Source: Meandrina meandrites (taxonomy: Eukaryota; Cnidaria; Anthozoa; Scleractinia; Meandrinidae). From it: a stretch of 64,000 bases of DNA. The notes beneath the pieces are model-generated. The model saw nothing but the letters and a program-made list of their open reading frames with translations. It was not told where the DNA came from and did no database searches. The position numbers were made by a program, and so were the translations under genes. The stretch spans positions 3,152,501-3,216,500 of the forward strand of contig OY855908.1 of assembly GCA_963693305.1 (NCBI GenBank), in the 5' to 3' direction. Below are positions 43,491 through 55,400 of this stretch, piece by piece (the stretch's first letter is position 1; each line of letters begins with the position of its first letter).

Positions 43491-43714
43491 ACTTTTGAAA
43501 TGCATGCCGTCTTTAGACATTTTTTTGGCATGTTACTGTCACAGGCTTAAACTTTTTATGATGCTTTTTGACGTACGTTTCCTTCTCTCAGGGTGAGGAA
43601 TGCCGAATAAGCCCATTTCCAACAGGGTAAAGATCCGGCTATGCTGATACAAGAAAAGCTACTGTTCACTATCCTTGTTTTCCTATTGGATCTTACTATG
43701 TACAGTGTGAATTT

Positions 43715-43985
43715 TTCATAATTAATCACCGGCAAAGTTTTGGTACTCAGTTATATACTGAGTGAATGTTTCGCATTTAATTAATTGCGAAGTCTTTGAA
43801 TCTTACTTACATAAAATACAGGGAAATACTTCACAATTAATTAACAGCAAAATTTTTTGTACTCGCATGTATACAGAGTGAATATTTAATTAATGGCAAG
43901 GTGTTTGGATCTTATTTATATACCGAGTGAATATTTCGCAATTAATTAATGGCAAAGCTTTTGGATCTTACCGATTTGTTTAATT
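43715..43985 (+). repeat. Second, related minisatellite
   Basis: About four or five units contain TTAATTAATGGCAAAG, TTTGGATCTTA and ATATACnGAGTGAATATTTC. The AATTAATGGCAAA core is shared with the array at 43050-43490, so the two probably have a common origin. Confidence 0.72.
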
Positions 43986-44738
43986 GCAAAAAATGATTTT
44001 TCTCCATACAATGAGTAATATGCAAATTTTGCATTTATCAAAGTACCACTTGACCCTTCTTCTGTTCAGCTAATCAATTTGCTTGCAAAAAAGAATTATA
44101 GAATTTCTATATGCTCAACAGTACCTTGAACCACTGGCTCCCATTGACTGCTGTCCATTTTAGTAGCAAAATTTCACTTTGGTAGCTAAATTTAATTTGT
44201 CAGAAAATTCCTGAAAAGGGGGGGGGGCAAACCTCCTCCTTGCCCCTCCCCCTGGTACAATCCTCCTTAGGATTGGTCAGGAATTTTGCTATTTTAAAGC
44301 TAGGAGCATACACTTTAAAATTTAAGAAGATGACAACCAACCAGGGCCCGCAAAATACCACAATATTTTAAAAGTTTAAAACATAACCCATAGCTAGTAC
44401 TTAAATATGAGATGTATTGTGCTTACCTCTAAGCAGGGTGGGGACAACACTTCTGCTCCTGCCCTCCTGCCCCTACCCACTCTTACAATATAACATTAAA
44501 AAAAGAGAAATTGGTCTCGGCAAAAAATACGTAATTTTCAAATTTATATCCCTAAATATTCATTCTTGCAAATATCCTGGACTGCACTCTTCAGTTTTGC
44601 AAGGTTTCGTCTGCAGAAATATATAAAATAAATCTTGCATACCTGCCATCAATTTAGCAGCACAATTCAGTCCACAGCATTAGGTTATTATAATTAGTAT
44701 ATTTCTTTCTTTCCCCTAACTTTTTTGTTTAAACTCAG

Positions 44739-44791
44739 GTGCATTTAACAACCCTGGTGATTAACCTTGGAAACTTGATACATTTCCCAAG
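44739..44791 (+). other. 5' untranslated part of the large membrane-protein gene
   Basis: A strong acceptor (TTTTTTGTTTAAACTCAG, ending 44738) precedes 53 bp of leader before ATG at 44792 (CCCAAGATGT). A non-coding first exon must lie upstream, perhaps beyond the minisatellites, but I cannot place it. Confidence 0.55.
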
Positions 44792-47700
44792 ATGTCTGAA
44801 ATTGTGGATTGCATAGCTTACGTTGTTCAGAAAACATGTTGGAGCCTGGGTGTTTTTGCACTCTTTGTCGCCAAACGGTTAGCAGATTTGTTTGGATTAA
44901 TCTTCAACGTCCTTGCTTGCCTGACCATCATCCGATTACCTTATATGGTGCTACAGTTCATAAACATGGACAAATGGTGGCAATGGAGATGTATTGGGTT
45001 AATCCATTTCATATTCTTTCTGATTGACGTTCCATTCATTCTCATGGCTTTTTTCATGATCCTGTTCACCGGAGGCTTCATTCTCATACCAGTCATCCGT
45101 GAAATCAAGAAAGATGTTGACATGGAGGAGTTAACAAACTCTGAAGATGGAATCTATGGTTTGGCTGCATTTCAGCTCCATGCAATAATTGGAAAGAATT
45201 TTTTTCGCTTGATCTGTGACATCCTCTGTGTACCGTTGGCAATTATTTGTTTCTTCTCATGGAGATGTTGCATATTTTTAAAGAAACTCCGAAAGAAGGA
45301 TTACAAGTGGCAAGATTTTGGTTGGAGGAAAGTTTGTATTATACAGTTTTTGCAGCTCCTGGTAGATATCCCCTGCATTCTGATTGGTCTACTAGTCATG
45401 CTGACATGGCGTGCCCCATTTTTGGCCAAGAGAGTGAAAAAGTTGAGAAAAGATGGCAAAAAATGGAATCGTTGGAGATTTGAAGTTTTTCCAGAATTTG
45501 CACTCGTTTTTGTTGACTTTGTTTGCCTGATTCTTTTTGTTCTAACAATCATTACATGGAGAGCACCGTTTTTGATCTACGAACTTTATCACGTAAAGAA
45601 GACCCAGTGGAAGGTACGTGAAAAAATTGCCGAGCAATTGCTGTTGATATTTGTGGATATTCCCTGCATTCTCTGTGCGCTGGTTGTGTTTGTAACTTTG
45701 TGGAGAGTTCCAAACTTCATCAAAAACTGGAAATATAATCAGTGGGAAATTCGACAAAACTGTGTCTGCCAGCTGGGGATGCTTTTCATTGACTTTGGCT
45801 GTTTCCTGTTGAGTCTGGTTGTCATGGTGACCATTTGGAGGGTCTATCCTTTAATATGTGATATCAGAAAGTATTATTCAAGGCCCAGAGAAGAAAGATC
45901 TTGGAAGATTCGAAAGGCCATTTGTAAGAATGTTGCATTCTTGTTTGTAGACATACCAGCCATTTTTCTTTGTTTCATCATATTAATAACAATATTTCGT
46001 TTCCCTAAACTTTTGTCCAAGCTTATCCAAGCCGGGAACTTTTTTATGGAGTTTGCTATTACCGTTTACTTCGAAGCCGCCATGCTGGTTGTAGACATCT
46101 TCTTCATCATCTTGTTCGTGGTGTTGATGTGCCTCAGGCCCATTCAGAGCTGGGTCCATCTACTGGAGGATGAGGAACATAAAAAGAACCGCATTCTGAG
46201 GCACTACATGCAATGGGTCCCGGACATTTTGGAAAAACGCTTCCAGGCGCGAAGAGAAATGGAAGGTATTTTTTCAACTTGCTTAAAAAACCGGTTGCCC
46301 GAGTCAAAAGTCAGGCAACATCTTGAAGTGGTCAGTGAAGACTATTTGGAGGAACTGGAATGGATTCGTGGCAAAGTTAGGAAGTATGAACTCGATGAAG
46401 GATTCGGTCATTTGATAAACATGGCAAAGTGGTGGGAGAAGAAGCGCGTCAACAAACTACTCCGCCTGTATAGATGTGAAATGAATTTTCTACTCCACCC
46501 CGATGTGTCTACTCACAACCATAACCTCTCAAAATTTAGAAACGAGATGATCCGGTATGAGAGTCACGTGACCGAGCAGATTCGCGCCGTCGAAAATTAC
46601 ACCCTTCCTAAAGTGCCGCTGTGGAGTGAGGAATGCGGGCTCAAAACCCGCACACGGAAGGAAACACAGCAAACATTGATCAAATGTCTTCCAAGTGGAA
46701 GATTTGTACTGTCACTGCTCATACTACTGAACTTAGCTCTGATATACCGCGGGCCGTCTTTGTTGAAGAATCTCTGCCGTCGCTGGTATGACCGCAGGAA
46801 TATAGTGTTCAACTGCTGTAAGGAATATCTGTACGATTTCATCACTATTTGTAGAATCTTGCTGGTTTTCATTTTCCTGTATCGTGCGCCGTTCCTGATC
46901 ACCGACATAACAAGAGACATTGTGTTCAAACAGAGTTGGAGAGCTGTGCGGGACACCGTCGAGAAATACCCGCTCATGATTGGAGAAGATCTAGTTATGC
47001 TTGTGCAATGTGTTTGTAGTTGGGAAAGCGTGCGTTTTCTTTTCACAGCCCTTCTGTTTGGCCTCCTGATGCCGGCGGATTTGTTCTTGACAATCATGAA
47101 GTTCTTGTGTTCCAAGGACTGTGCCATCTTTATGACAGCCCTCATGTACGTAATTTTCATGGCATTTCCGTTTCTCATCCCCTTCTACGTCAGCGAAAAA
47201 ATGGAGCCGGGCACCCTAACGATTGTGATCGGAGCTTTTGCCATTGTTCTACTCATGACTTTGGTCATTATGGTTGTTATTTTGCTCAAGAATAGAGATC
47301 CCGCGCCAAACGGACGAGATCGGGACGACGGACTCTTAATTCAACCAATGCCGTACGACTACATTCGTTTCAACTGGACAAACATTCACGTGATTGTGTT
47401 TGAAATCGTGGAATTTCTCCAGCTACTGGCGTTGGTGTTTATCCTGAGTGACATTCCCATGCCTGGTGCCGACAGCCTCAACACTGCGTCACAATACCTG
47501 CTGTTGAACTTTGCCTCGTTCAACGTGAAGCTCTGGCTGACCTTCGTGATATTTGTGATATGGTTCTTTTGCTGCGGCGCGCCCGTGATCTTGGAAAGCG
47601 TCCTGGAATACCAGCCCAAGGGTTCATGCGCAAAACACGTTGGTTGGACCCTGTTTCTGTCCCTGTTCGCCAACACTCTGTTTGTGACGATTGTAGAAAG

Positions 47701-50588
47701 TTTCTTGACCTTTGTAGCCTGCAGATCGAACGACTGCCCTGCCATCAATACCACTGTGGGCGGGAATTTTTCAAGTCAGGAGGACTGCTTGCCCGCTGTT
47801 CTCTATGAAGATCCTAGCATGGAATGCTGGGAAGGGAACCACAAGTCAATCGCCTTGCTAGGGCTGCTGGGATTGGTATGGTACTCAACAACTGCCATCA
47901 TATTTGGAACCAAATATGGTGATGTAGATCATCCAGACCAAGATCTGAAATTTTCACCTGTCTACAACATCTTTCTTAATTTTGCCAAAGCTTTAATGGT
48001 CGGAGTCGTTGTTTTAGCAGTGGCAAAACCAATGGTCGTGCTCTCCATTCTTCTTCTGGCAAACATTGGTGCGATTATTTTCACGTTGGCTTTTAAAAGG
48101 ATTTTCGGCTTCCATCTGTCCAACTCCTTGGTGTTGGTCATCTGGCGAGCTGTGACTTTCATCTGCGGCGGCCTGGCAGCAGTATCGGCCCTCGTCGCTA
48201 AGGTGCTAAATGATCCCGACTCCATTGTTCCCCTTGTCATTTTTCTTGGCGGATGTTTAGTGGTCGTGCTCGTAGCCTTCGTTGTGTCAGTGTACCTGAG
48301 AAATCGACAAACGCCCGTGGAAAAGCAAAGGAGGACATTTCGTCAACAACTGTTGGCGTTAGAAGCAAAGCTGGTTCAAGAAAACTACATGATCAACTCC
48401 TGGGCCAAAGGCCGCGCACAGTGGAGAAGACTGGTATCGAACGTCTACGAAGCGCAAAAAGCTGACCGCGCGGTCTCCCGGTCAGTATGGTCGCATCTTG
48501 AAATACCTGGAGCTCCACCACCCCCAGGGGAAACGGGCATGTCTGAGTCAGGACCTAGTACTTCAGCTTCCCTTCCCCCTCCTCCTGCGTATGATGATCT
48601 GTTTCCTAATATTATGGGACCTTACGGTGTGCCTCCCGTCTCCCCTCCCCCATACACTGAGGAAACGGACGACGTCGTTATAGACATGAGCAGAAGCGAG
48701 CCAGCCTCCCCTCCCTCGCTCTCTCAGGCTGCAAAGGAGCCAAGATCTGAAGACCAGCCTTCCTTGGACGAGTCGCCGAGGGTCTCCTTCAAAGATTCTG
48801 CTAGTAATCTGGAGGCTGCTGAACAGAGGGAGTTCTTTGGGATTGTCCCGGACAGGGCTTCTGCTTCTCCTCCGTACTATATGGCAGACGAGTATCGGGT
48901 AAGAAAAAGATTGCATGAAAATGAGAAATAAGAATTAGTAGAAGCTAACTATTGCCTGTTGTGAATCAGTAAACTTGATCAGCTACGTCAGAATTTAAAA
49001 AGCGACCTCTCTTTTTATTTGCTGTGTCGAAAAAATACTAAAATATACGGAATTTTCTACGTAAAGCGACTGAGTGATAGTCAACTTGGCTGTTGGGGGA
49101 AATATTTTTTTAAAGTGTTTCACTTCGAACGGATTAAGCTAGAATGGTTAAGAAACCGTGACTTTCATTTTTTAGCTAGACTGTTCACAGCCCTTTACTC
49201 TTAGAAAAGTGTAGCCAGTGTTGCCCCTGTTGCAAAGGTTCTGTTACCGTGAAGAATGAAGAGGTGTTCTGCGTCTCTACGACAAACCCCCCTCTATTTC
49301 TATACCCTGGGAAGTTTGGAGAGCGCTCAAGAAGCTACAAGTGCTTGCGCTTCTTTTGTGTTTTCCAAACTTTCCGCATGCGCCGTAACTCGATTGTGTA
49401 CGCTAAGGTTAAGTCTGTATACGAGCCTAGTGGCCCACCAGGCCGGAGCTTATCCCGGTTTCCGTAGCATGAAGCGACTAGGAGTATTTCTACTCCCCCC
49501 TAGATGGCAGCTTGTCCATCGCAGGGTTACCCCCAGCAGTAAATTCGCCGGTACCCATATATACACCTGGTAAGAGAGAGGCACTATGAGAGTATAGTGT
49601 CTTGCCCAAGAACACAACGCAGTGCCCCGGCTAGGGCTCGAACCCGGACCGCCCGATCCGGAGTCCAGCGCACAAACCATTAGGCCCCCTGCGCTAAAGC
49701 ATGAACCAATTGCTAAATAGCGTACCTCGGCCTGAATAAGGAAAGTGATACTTACAATTTGATTATCTCCCGCAGAATGACTTTTATTCGCCGCCTGACA
49801 ATCGTGATGAGTGGAAGCTGTGGGACATCACCAGCATGGAATGTAATGGAACAAACCTGCTGCTTGTACTGGAAGGTTACATCCATTATTCTGCATTCTC
49901 GTTTTCATTTATTCTTCAGCTTCCGCTCTGGCGTTCAGCTGTCAGGGCATGTGACTGGACGGGCTTACTGCACTGCTTGAGAGTCCTAGAGGGTAGTCTA
50001 AATGGTGAATTTAACAACCCCACACAAGTCGATATTTCACTGGGCAACTTAGATGTTCCGTTACTGGAGCTCGAGCCAGATATCGATACGGAAGAACCGC
50101 CATTTTACGAACCCGAATCGCGGGATCCCGAAGTTATCCGAGCGCAGTCCGACGGCGAACGAACAAGAGCGGTCAACGATGTCAAAGGCGTGGGCGAGTT
50201 TGGCGAGCAGTGGGCAGAGCTTTTAGACAAGGTACTGCCTACCAAACCGGTTATACGGAAATGGCTGTGGGATCAAGAATTGGGCGAGTTCCATGTTTAC
50301 CTACGGAGGCCCATTCAAGGGGTCATAACAGAGGTGGGCCCCAGAGGAGTAAAAATGGCCAGAGGAGCCTCGATTGCACTGCCGAAGCACATCAAGGGGA
50401 GGTTATCAGGTACTCAAATTACTTTTGACAAAGGCTGTGAGCCTAAAGGAAAGAAAGGACCTGTTTCCGTAGCAGTAGCTGGGCTGGGAATTGTGAAAAT
50501 TGAGGAGAAGATGTACGTGACAGCTCAGGGAAAGAAGCTACCTTACGACAAGGCTGTGGACACCATGAAGACTGTCACGTGGAAATAA
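44792..50588 (+). CDS. Large polytopic membrane protein with VDIP/WRAPFL repeats and PPxY tail
   Basis: Two coding exons, 44792-48898 and 49776-50588, joined in phase (GTAAGA donor, CCGCAG acceptor) to about 1639 residues. I do not recognise the family. Residues 20-450 hold about eight or nine repeats of 45-60 residues, each a hydrophobic segment such as LLLIFVDIPCILCALVVFVT followed by WRAPFL/WRVP and a basic stretch. A charged helical cytosolic-looking region spans 455-635. Further WRAPFL-type segments lie at 640-830, and a distinct multi-TM domain at 860-1170 has a Cys-rich loop with N-glycosylation sequons (NTT, NFS; 975-1013). The tail has PPxY motifs at about 1264 (PPAY), 1285 (PPPY), 1360 (PPYY) and 1477 (PPFY), typical binding sites for WW domains of NEDD4-family ligases. 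The second exon encodes a soluble C-terminal domain of about 270 residues. Membrane location and ligase-controlled turnover are inference. The intron carries a SINE. A possible ATTAAA signal lies at 50840. Confidence 0.88.
49425..49694 (-). mobile_element. tRNA-derived SINE in the membrane-protein gene intron
   Basis: Read on the minus strand it starts GCGCAGGGGGCCTAATGGTT (A-box region), followed by a CTGGACTCCGGATC anticodon arm (CCG, Arg-like) and GGTTCGAGCCC (B-box). The non-tRNA body contains GTTCTTGGGCAAGACACT and further conserved-looking stretches. This layout matches SINEs widespread in marine invertebrates. The 3' end is approximate. Orientation is antisense to the host gene. Confidence 0.72.
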
Positions 50589-51618
50589 ACTGAGTATTTA
50601 CAGTATAATTTAATGGTGAAGACGTTTGTGTAACTTGCGTGATGCTGCCCCTCCAAGCATGGAAGCATAACGCGAGTCACGTAAGGGGCCTGTGTTCCTG
50701 AGTCGTGCGATGTTAAGCGTCACGCAAGTCAGGTAATCGTCCGTGTGATTGGTTTGGAAAACTCTGCTGCAGAGTTTTGAGCAAGATTTGAGTATAACTA
50801 GCACAAAAACGATAATGAAACAAACAAACAAATGATAATATTAAACACTATAAAACACAAATGTGTTGTCATTTTACCGAACACAATATGGGAAGGACAA
50901 CAAATAAAAAATATCAAAAAACTAGGCAATGTTTCACGAGCACTAGCGACGACCGGAATAAGCAACTTTACGAGCAAAATTTTTCCAAGCCTTCGCAGTT
51001 ACAAAGTAAGTGGAAACATTTTTTTTATATAAAATTTAGAATATCTGAAAGTAATGTCAAAGTCAAGTTATTTTACAGTAAAGAAATTTGAAGAAAGCTA
51101 AGATAAAAAACATTTATTTACGTAACCCATAAAATAAAAAAAATACATAGGAATCTTAACCAATTGTAGCAAAAAGTGCAATTTCGCGCCAAGCACCGAT
51201 AACGTGAAAGGCTCGTGTGAGGTCTCAGATCCTTTACAAAAGCCGCGCTTCACCATAGAATTCGCGCCAAAATGGCGTACCGGTCTAACGTGGGAAAAAT
51301 CGTGTTTGTAACAAGTGTAGCGTAATTGGACTAAAAGAAAATATCTTTACTTTGTTTAATAAAAATAAATTGGATAATAATTTTCAATCACTCACATATG
51401 CAAAACAAAAAGGTAACTATTTTAATAGTCATTTGGTAAAAAATACCCTAAAACAATATCGATTATAATATCAAGGTTTACCTAGTCATCCATTATATTT
51501 TCTAAGAAGTAAAGAGTTCCTCGAGCAAGTATGGTACGCTTCGGGGAAATATTTCTGTAAACAAAAGATGTCAATAACTAATTAAACGATGTTCTACTTT
51601 ATGCGTGCGTTTCGAATA
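50589..51618. other. 3' flank of the membrane-protein gene; no further gene
   Basis: AT-rich 3' untranslated and intergenic DNA. TAACTTGCGTGATGC and GCGAGTCACG-type motifs at 50630-50730 are partly repeated and mirrored. Nothing else is recognised. Confidence 0.4.
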
Positions 51619-51865
51619 CAGCTATTTCAATTAAGGTTGTCGGATTAAAGCTTCAATCCTATTCTTTTTAAATGTAAATGCGGCGAAAAAGGATCTTTTC
51701 TTCGCATGTGTGAAGAGAAAGGAAACGCAAAACGTCTCGTTTGCTATATCGCTATTTCTCATTAGTATTCAGCACGCGTGGAGCACTCTACCTTCGCCCA
51801 TAGTACCTTTCGGTCTTGACTTTAAGCTTTAAGCTTCAATCCGACAACGTTAATTGAAATAGCTG
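51619..51865. mobile_element. TA-flanked MITE, TIR CAGCTATTTCAATTAA
   Basis: CAGCTATTTCAATTAAGGTT...GTCGGATTAAAGCTT at the left is mirrored by AAGCTTCAATCCGACAACGT...TGAAATAGCTG at the right, with TA on both flanks. About 247 bp. Confidence 0.75.
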
Positions 51866-52218
51866 TATATCGAGACTATAAGTCATTATTAGTATCATAC
51901 CAGTTGCGCAGAGTTGCAATGCAAATTTATCTATGACATATATATCCCACTTTATATTATCATATCGTGTATTCGCTTTCGTGTTATCAAAAAAGAGTGG
52001 TTTCCCATCTCGAGCTTGAGATTTCAAACCGACCGAAAACTTTACGCCAGTTATATTGAAAGAAAGAAAATGTATTTCATGTTTTGTTTTTGGAAAACAT
52101 AACATTACTATAAAATCTCAGTTAGTATATATATGTAGCATAACAAAATAGTTTTACTTTAACAATTTATCATTGTAACTGACATTGAATAGATTGTGTG
52201 AATGTAGACAAGCAGACT

Positions 52219-52493
52219 GGAGCGGTTTTCATCTTGATCGTCGCAAAACCAATTTATTACCAAAAAGCAATTTATCACTCATCCAGCAAATGCAGGTAGC
52301 CCAGTGATCCAAGAGACCTGCACCAAGCGCGGGAAAATGTGCGTTGTCCAAGTCACGTGATGGGTTTTGGTTTTAATCCTGATTGGCTGAAAAAATAATA
52401 TGTTTTCTCTGATTGGTTAACAGACTACGCTGCACGAGATTTCCGAACCAATTATAATACAATAGCTGTCGACAATCAAACGAAAACCGTTCT
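52219..52493. mobile_element. MITE-like repeat with GGTTTTCRTTTGATTGTCG ends
   Basis: AGCGGTTTTCATCTTGATCG at the left is the imperfect complement of CGACAATCAAACGAAAACCG at the right. The interior contains CCAGTGATCCAAGAGACC and GTGATGGGTTTTGG strings. Confidence 0.55.
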
Positions 52494-55400
52494 TATCTGC
52501 CACAGTCAAGTGATTTTGAAGTGCATATGAAATGAATCATTTGTCGATGGCGAGCTTACTGTCTGAAAAAACTTTGAAACACTCGGAGGATTTTCGATGC
52601 TTGTTGTCCAATACAAAACTAGCTTTCGAAGCGTTCGGAAGTGCTCGGAGCACTTACAATTGTCACGACAGTATGGCACAACATAAGTACGCACTATGTT
52701 GCTTTGCGACTTGAAGCGCAAAGCTGATAGGCTCAGTCAACTTTTGTCAATAGCTGGTACTTGCTCCGAGTGACTTTGTCTTGTTGGCGTAAATACATCT
52801 GACGGTTGGCGACACAGTGAGCAGGACTTCGTGCCCAACTTTGAAGCTCAAAAAATTTGTCAAAATACCGTTACCGGGCAAGAAAGGATTCATGGACTTC
52901 ATGAAAAGACGAATTTCATTCTTCCTTTTCGACGAACAAAATTTTAATTTCGTTTGCACTTCAGCGAATGATGGTAAGTAAGTAGTTCATTATTCCATAG
53001 TGCGAAAGTTTTCCTTTCTTGGAGGGTTTTGAAAACGTATACGAAAGACTAGACTTCTCAGAGCTGTCTTATATACATTCAAAAACCCCAGGAACAAGAA
53101 ACGCGGGGTTTCTGGCTAGGGTACAACTTGCATAATGTGTGATGAGAAGAAAGCGAACCAGTTTAGTGTCATCTTGACTGATCTATTTGTTGTTGATTAA
53201 AAGTGTTATCATAAAAATATCGCAAGTTTCTACTCATTGGCTTCAGGTCTGTTTACATCTGAATTTTTCCATGCAGACATTCCTAACTTTCTAAAACTTT
53301 CTGCCTTTGTTTTCCTGACGCATGGCCAAAACGAATTATCCGCGCGCCAGTTGCTTCTCCTTGTTGTCGTAACATGCGAGAGCCCACGAGGATTTACGAG
53401 GAGAACGTGACTTCTCGCGGGTTCAAGCGTGTCGTGCGCGCTACCACCAGTTGCGCATGTTTGCCAGACATTGAATTATAAATATCACAACAACAAGACA
53501 AAAGAAAATTCAAATTTGGAGAGAAACGTGGATAGTTTATACCGGAAAAATCTCATCAATATGCGATAATGAAGCGACAGGATCAAGAATGTAAGGATAT
53601 GAAGAAAAGCAGGTTAAAATATTATTTTTAATTATGATTTCACTCTGATTTTCCCAACCTGAATTTTTGATCTGTCAAAACCACTACAATTCCTTTTTCA
53701 TTTTCGCACACTTGTCCCCCATAGAAACTGTGGTGTTGCTTATAAATTAAGCGAAGTTTTAATTTATGTTTCTTCATGATATCTATCACATGTTGACCAC
53801 AACTAAATTTGCGAAAAACTTCACACTTGGAAAGAGGCATTGTTCAATTCCTTTGAAAAATCTATCAGGGGCATGGCGCGATAGTACACAGTTTGAAAAC
53901 TGACGATAAATGCCAGCAATTCACTCTTGGCCATTATTTTAAAACTTTACGACTGTCTTTCAACAGCTGATTTCTGGACTCGCCTCGACACGAGTCGAGG
54001 ACGTAAACAATGGCTCCACGCTTGGCTTCCACCTGATATCGCACGAGATTAAACAAAATGCGAACAATGTTCAAGTACGAGACAAAAGAATACATTATCG
54101 TCAACAACATAATCCCAGCTGAACATTTTGACCGTTAACGACTCAGGGCCGAAATCAAATGAAGCGAAACTGCTTTAAAATTTATCCCTTCGCCCTCAGG
54201 GTTACAATTCAGTGCTTTTAGTAGGTAAATCGTTTGGTGTTTTGTGTCCAGTTATGAAGTGAAATATTTACTGAAGCCGTAAGGTCATTTCCTCGTTGTA
54301 TTCGGCTTTTCCGGCGAGTGGGTGATTCAGTCAACAGCCCGCCGAAACTCCAGGCGTACAGCTGACTAAAAAGCGGAAGCTTCGAGAAGTCAAGCGAAAC
54401 TTGAAGCAAGATGGGCAAAGAAAAATTAAAAGCGTAAAGGTAAGCTTTTTTCTCTCTCTTTCATGCCGAAAATATATCATGTACAAAGCGATGTTACTGT
54501 GTGCGTAGCGAAAGTTCAATTCTTTCTTTTAAAAGTTATTATTCAAACTTATGCAAACAGAATTTACGTTCTAGATACAACGCTAGTTTTCTGTGTAATG
54601 TTCGACGGTACAAAACTTGTCTTTCCCCGAAAAAAAATATTTTATTCGTAATTCTTTGCCGCCGAAAATGTTGCGAATATTTCACCGTCAAAATACAAGC
54701 TTAAATATATTGTACAGTCCAGAAGTTATTAAATCGACTCTTCGTTCATTCATTGAATTGTTTGAATGGTAAATGTGACTGGTGATGTCAATAGATTTCT
54801 TGCTCGGCACTTCTGCACTGAATTTCTGGGTTGAAAACTTTCACTGTTTATTGGCGCACCAAGAAATTGCTAGGCGATTTTGAAAATCCAAAAATTATAT
54901 TTAAAAGAATTTAATCGATGATCAATTTCAGCTTTTAAAAAAGCAATGAAGCAATCTGAGGGTAGGTAATGAACTCTTTTTGTGTTTTAAGGTGTCATCA
55001 GTAGTATTAAGAGGCACTAAGGATTGCTGATCTTTCAATTGCCGTAATGCGGTATATTTTCGTTTTATTTTTCTCATTGTGATGAACCGGCCCTCTGTCA
55101 TGCAGTCTTGATGCAGTTATTTCTGTTTTTCAATTCACAATTGTTAATACTCATTTACATTCATTCGTCATGCTTCAAAGACAAAACAGTAACGCATTTT
55201 TTATATTCCACCCCCCAGGAGAACCGTCGAGAATTGTTTTAAACTTGCGTAAAGCCATTTATAATCCGATAACTATCAGGAACTGTTTTAAAAGTGATTT
55301 AGGGGTATTTTCGTTCTCGTGCAGATCACTAAAAAAACGCCGCTCAGAGTAACTTCAATCAATACATTTTTTCTTCTTCTCGCTTTTGCGTTGACTGAAG

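Noticed and set aside
42140..43985. CRISPR-like arrays
   Set aside because: Repeats are imperfect, spacers are short or AT-rich variants of the unit, and the genome is animal; these are minisatellites.
46597..47178. 193-residue minus-strand ORF
   Set aside because: It lies wholly antisense to the large membrane-protein exon and has no features of its own.
53640..53840. Minus-strand 66-residue ORF (MPLSKCEVFRKF...)
   Set aside because: The composition looks coding-like, but there is no motif, no splice partner and no neighbouring gene to support it.
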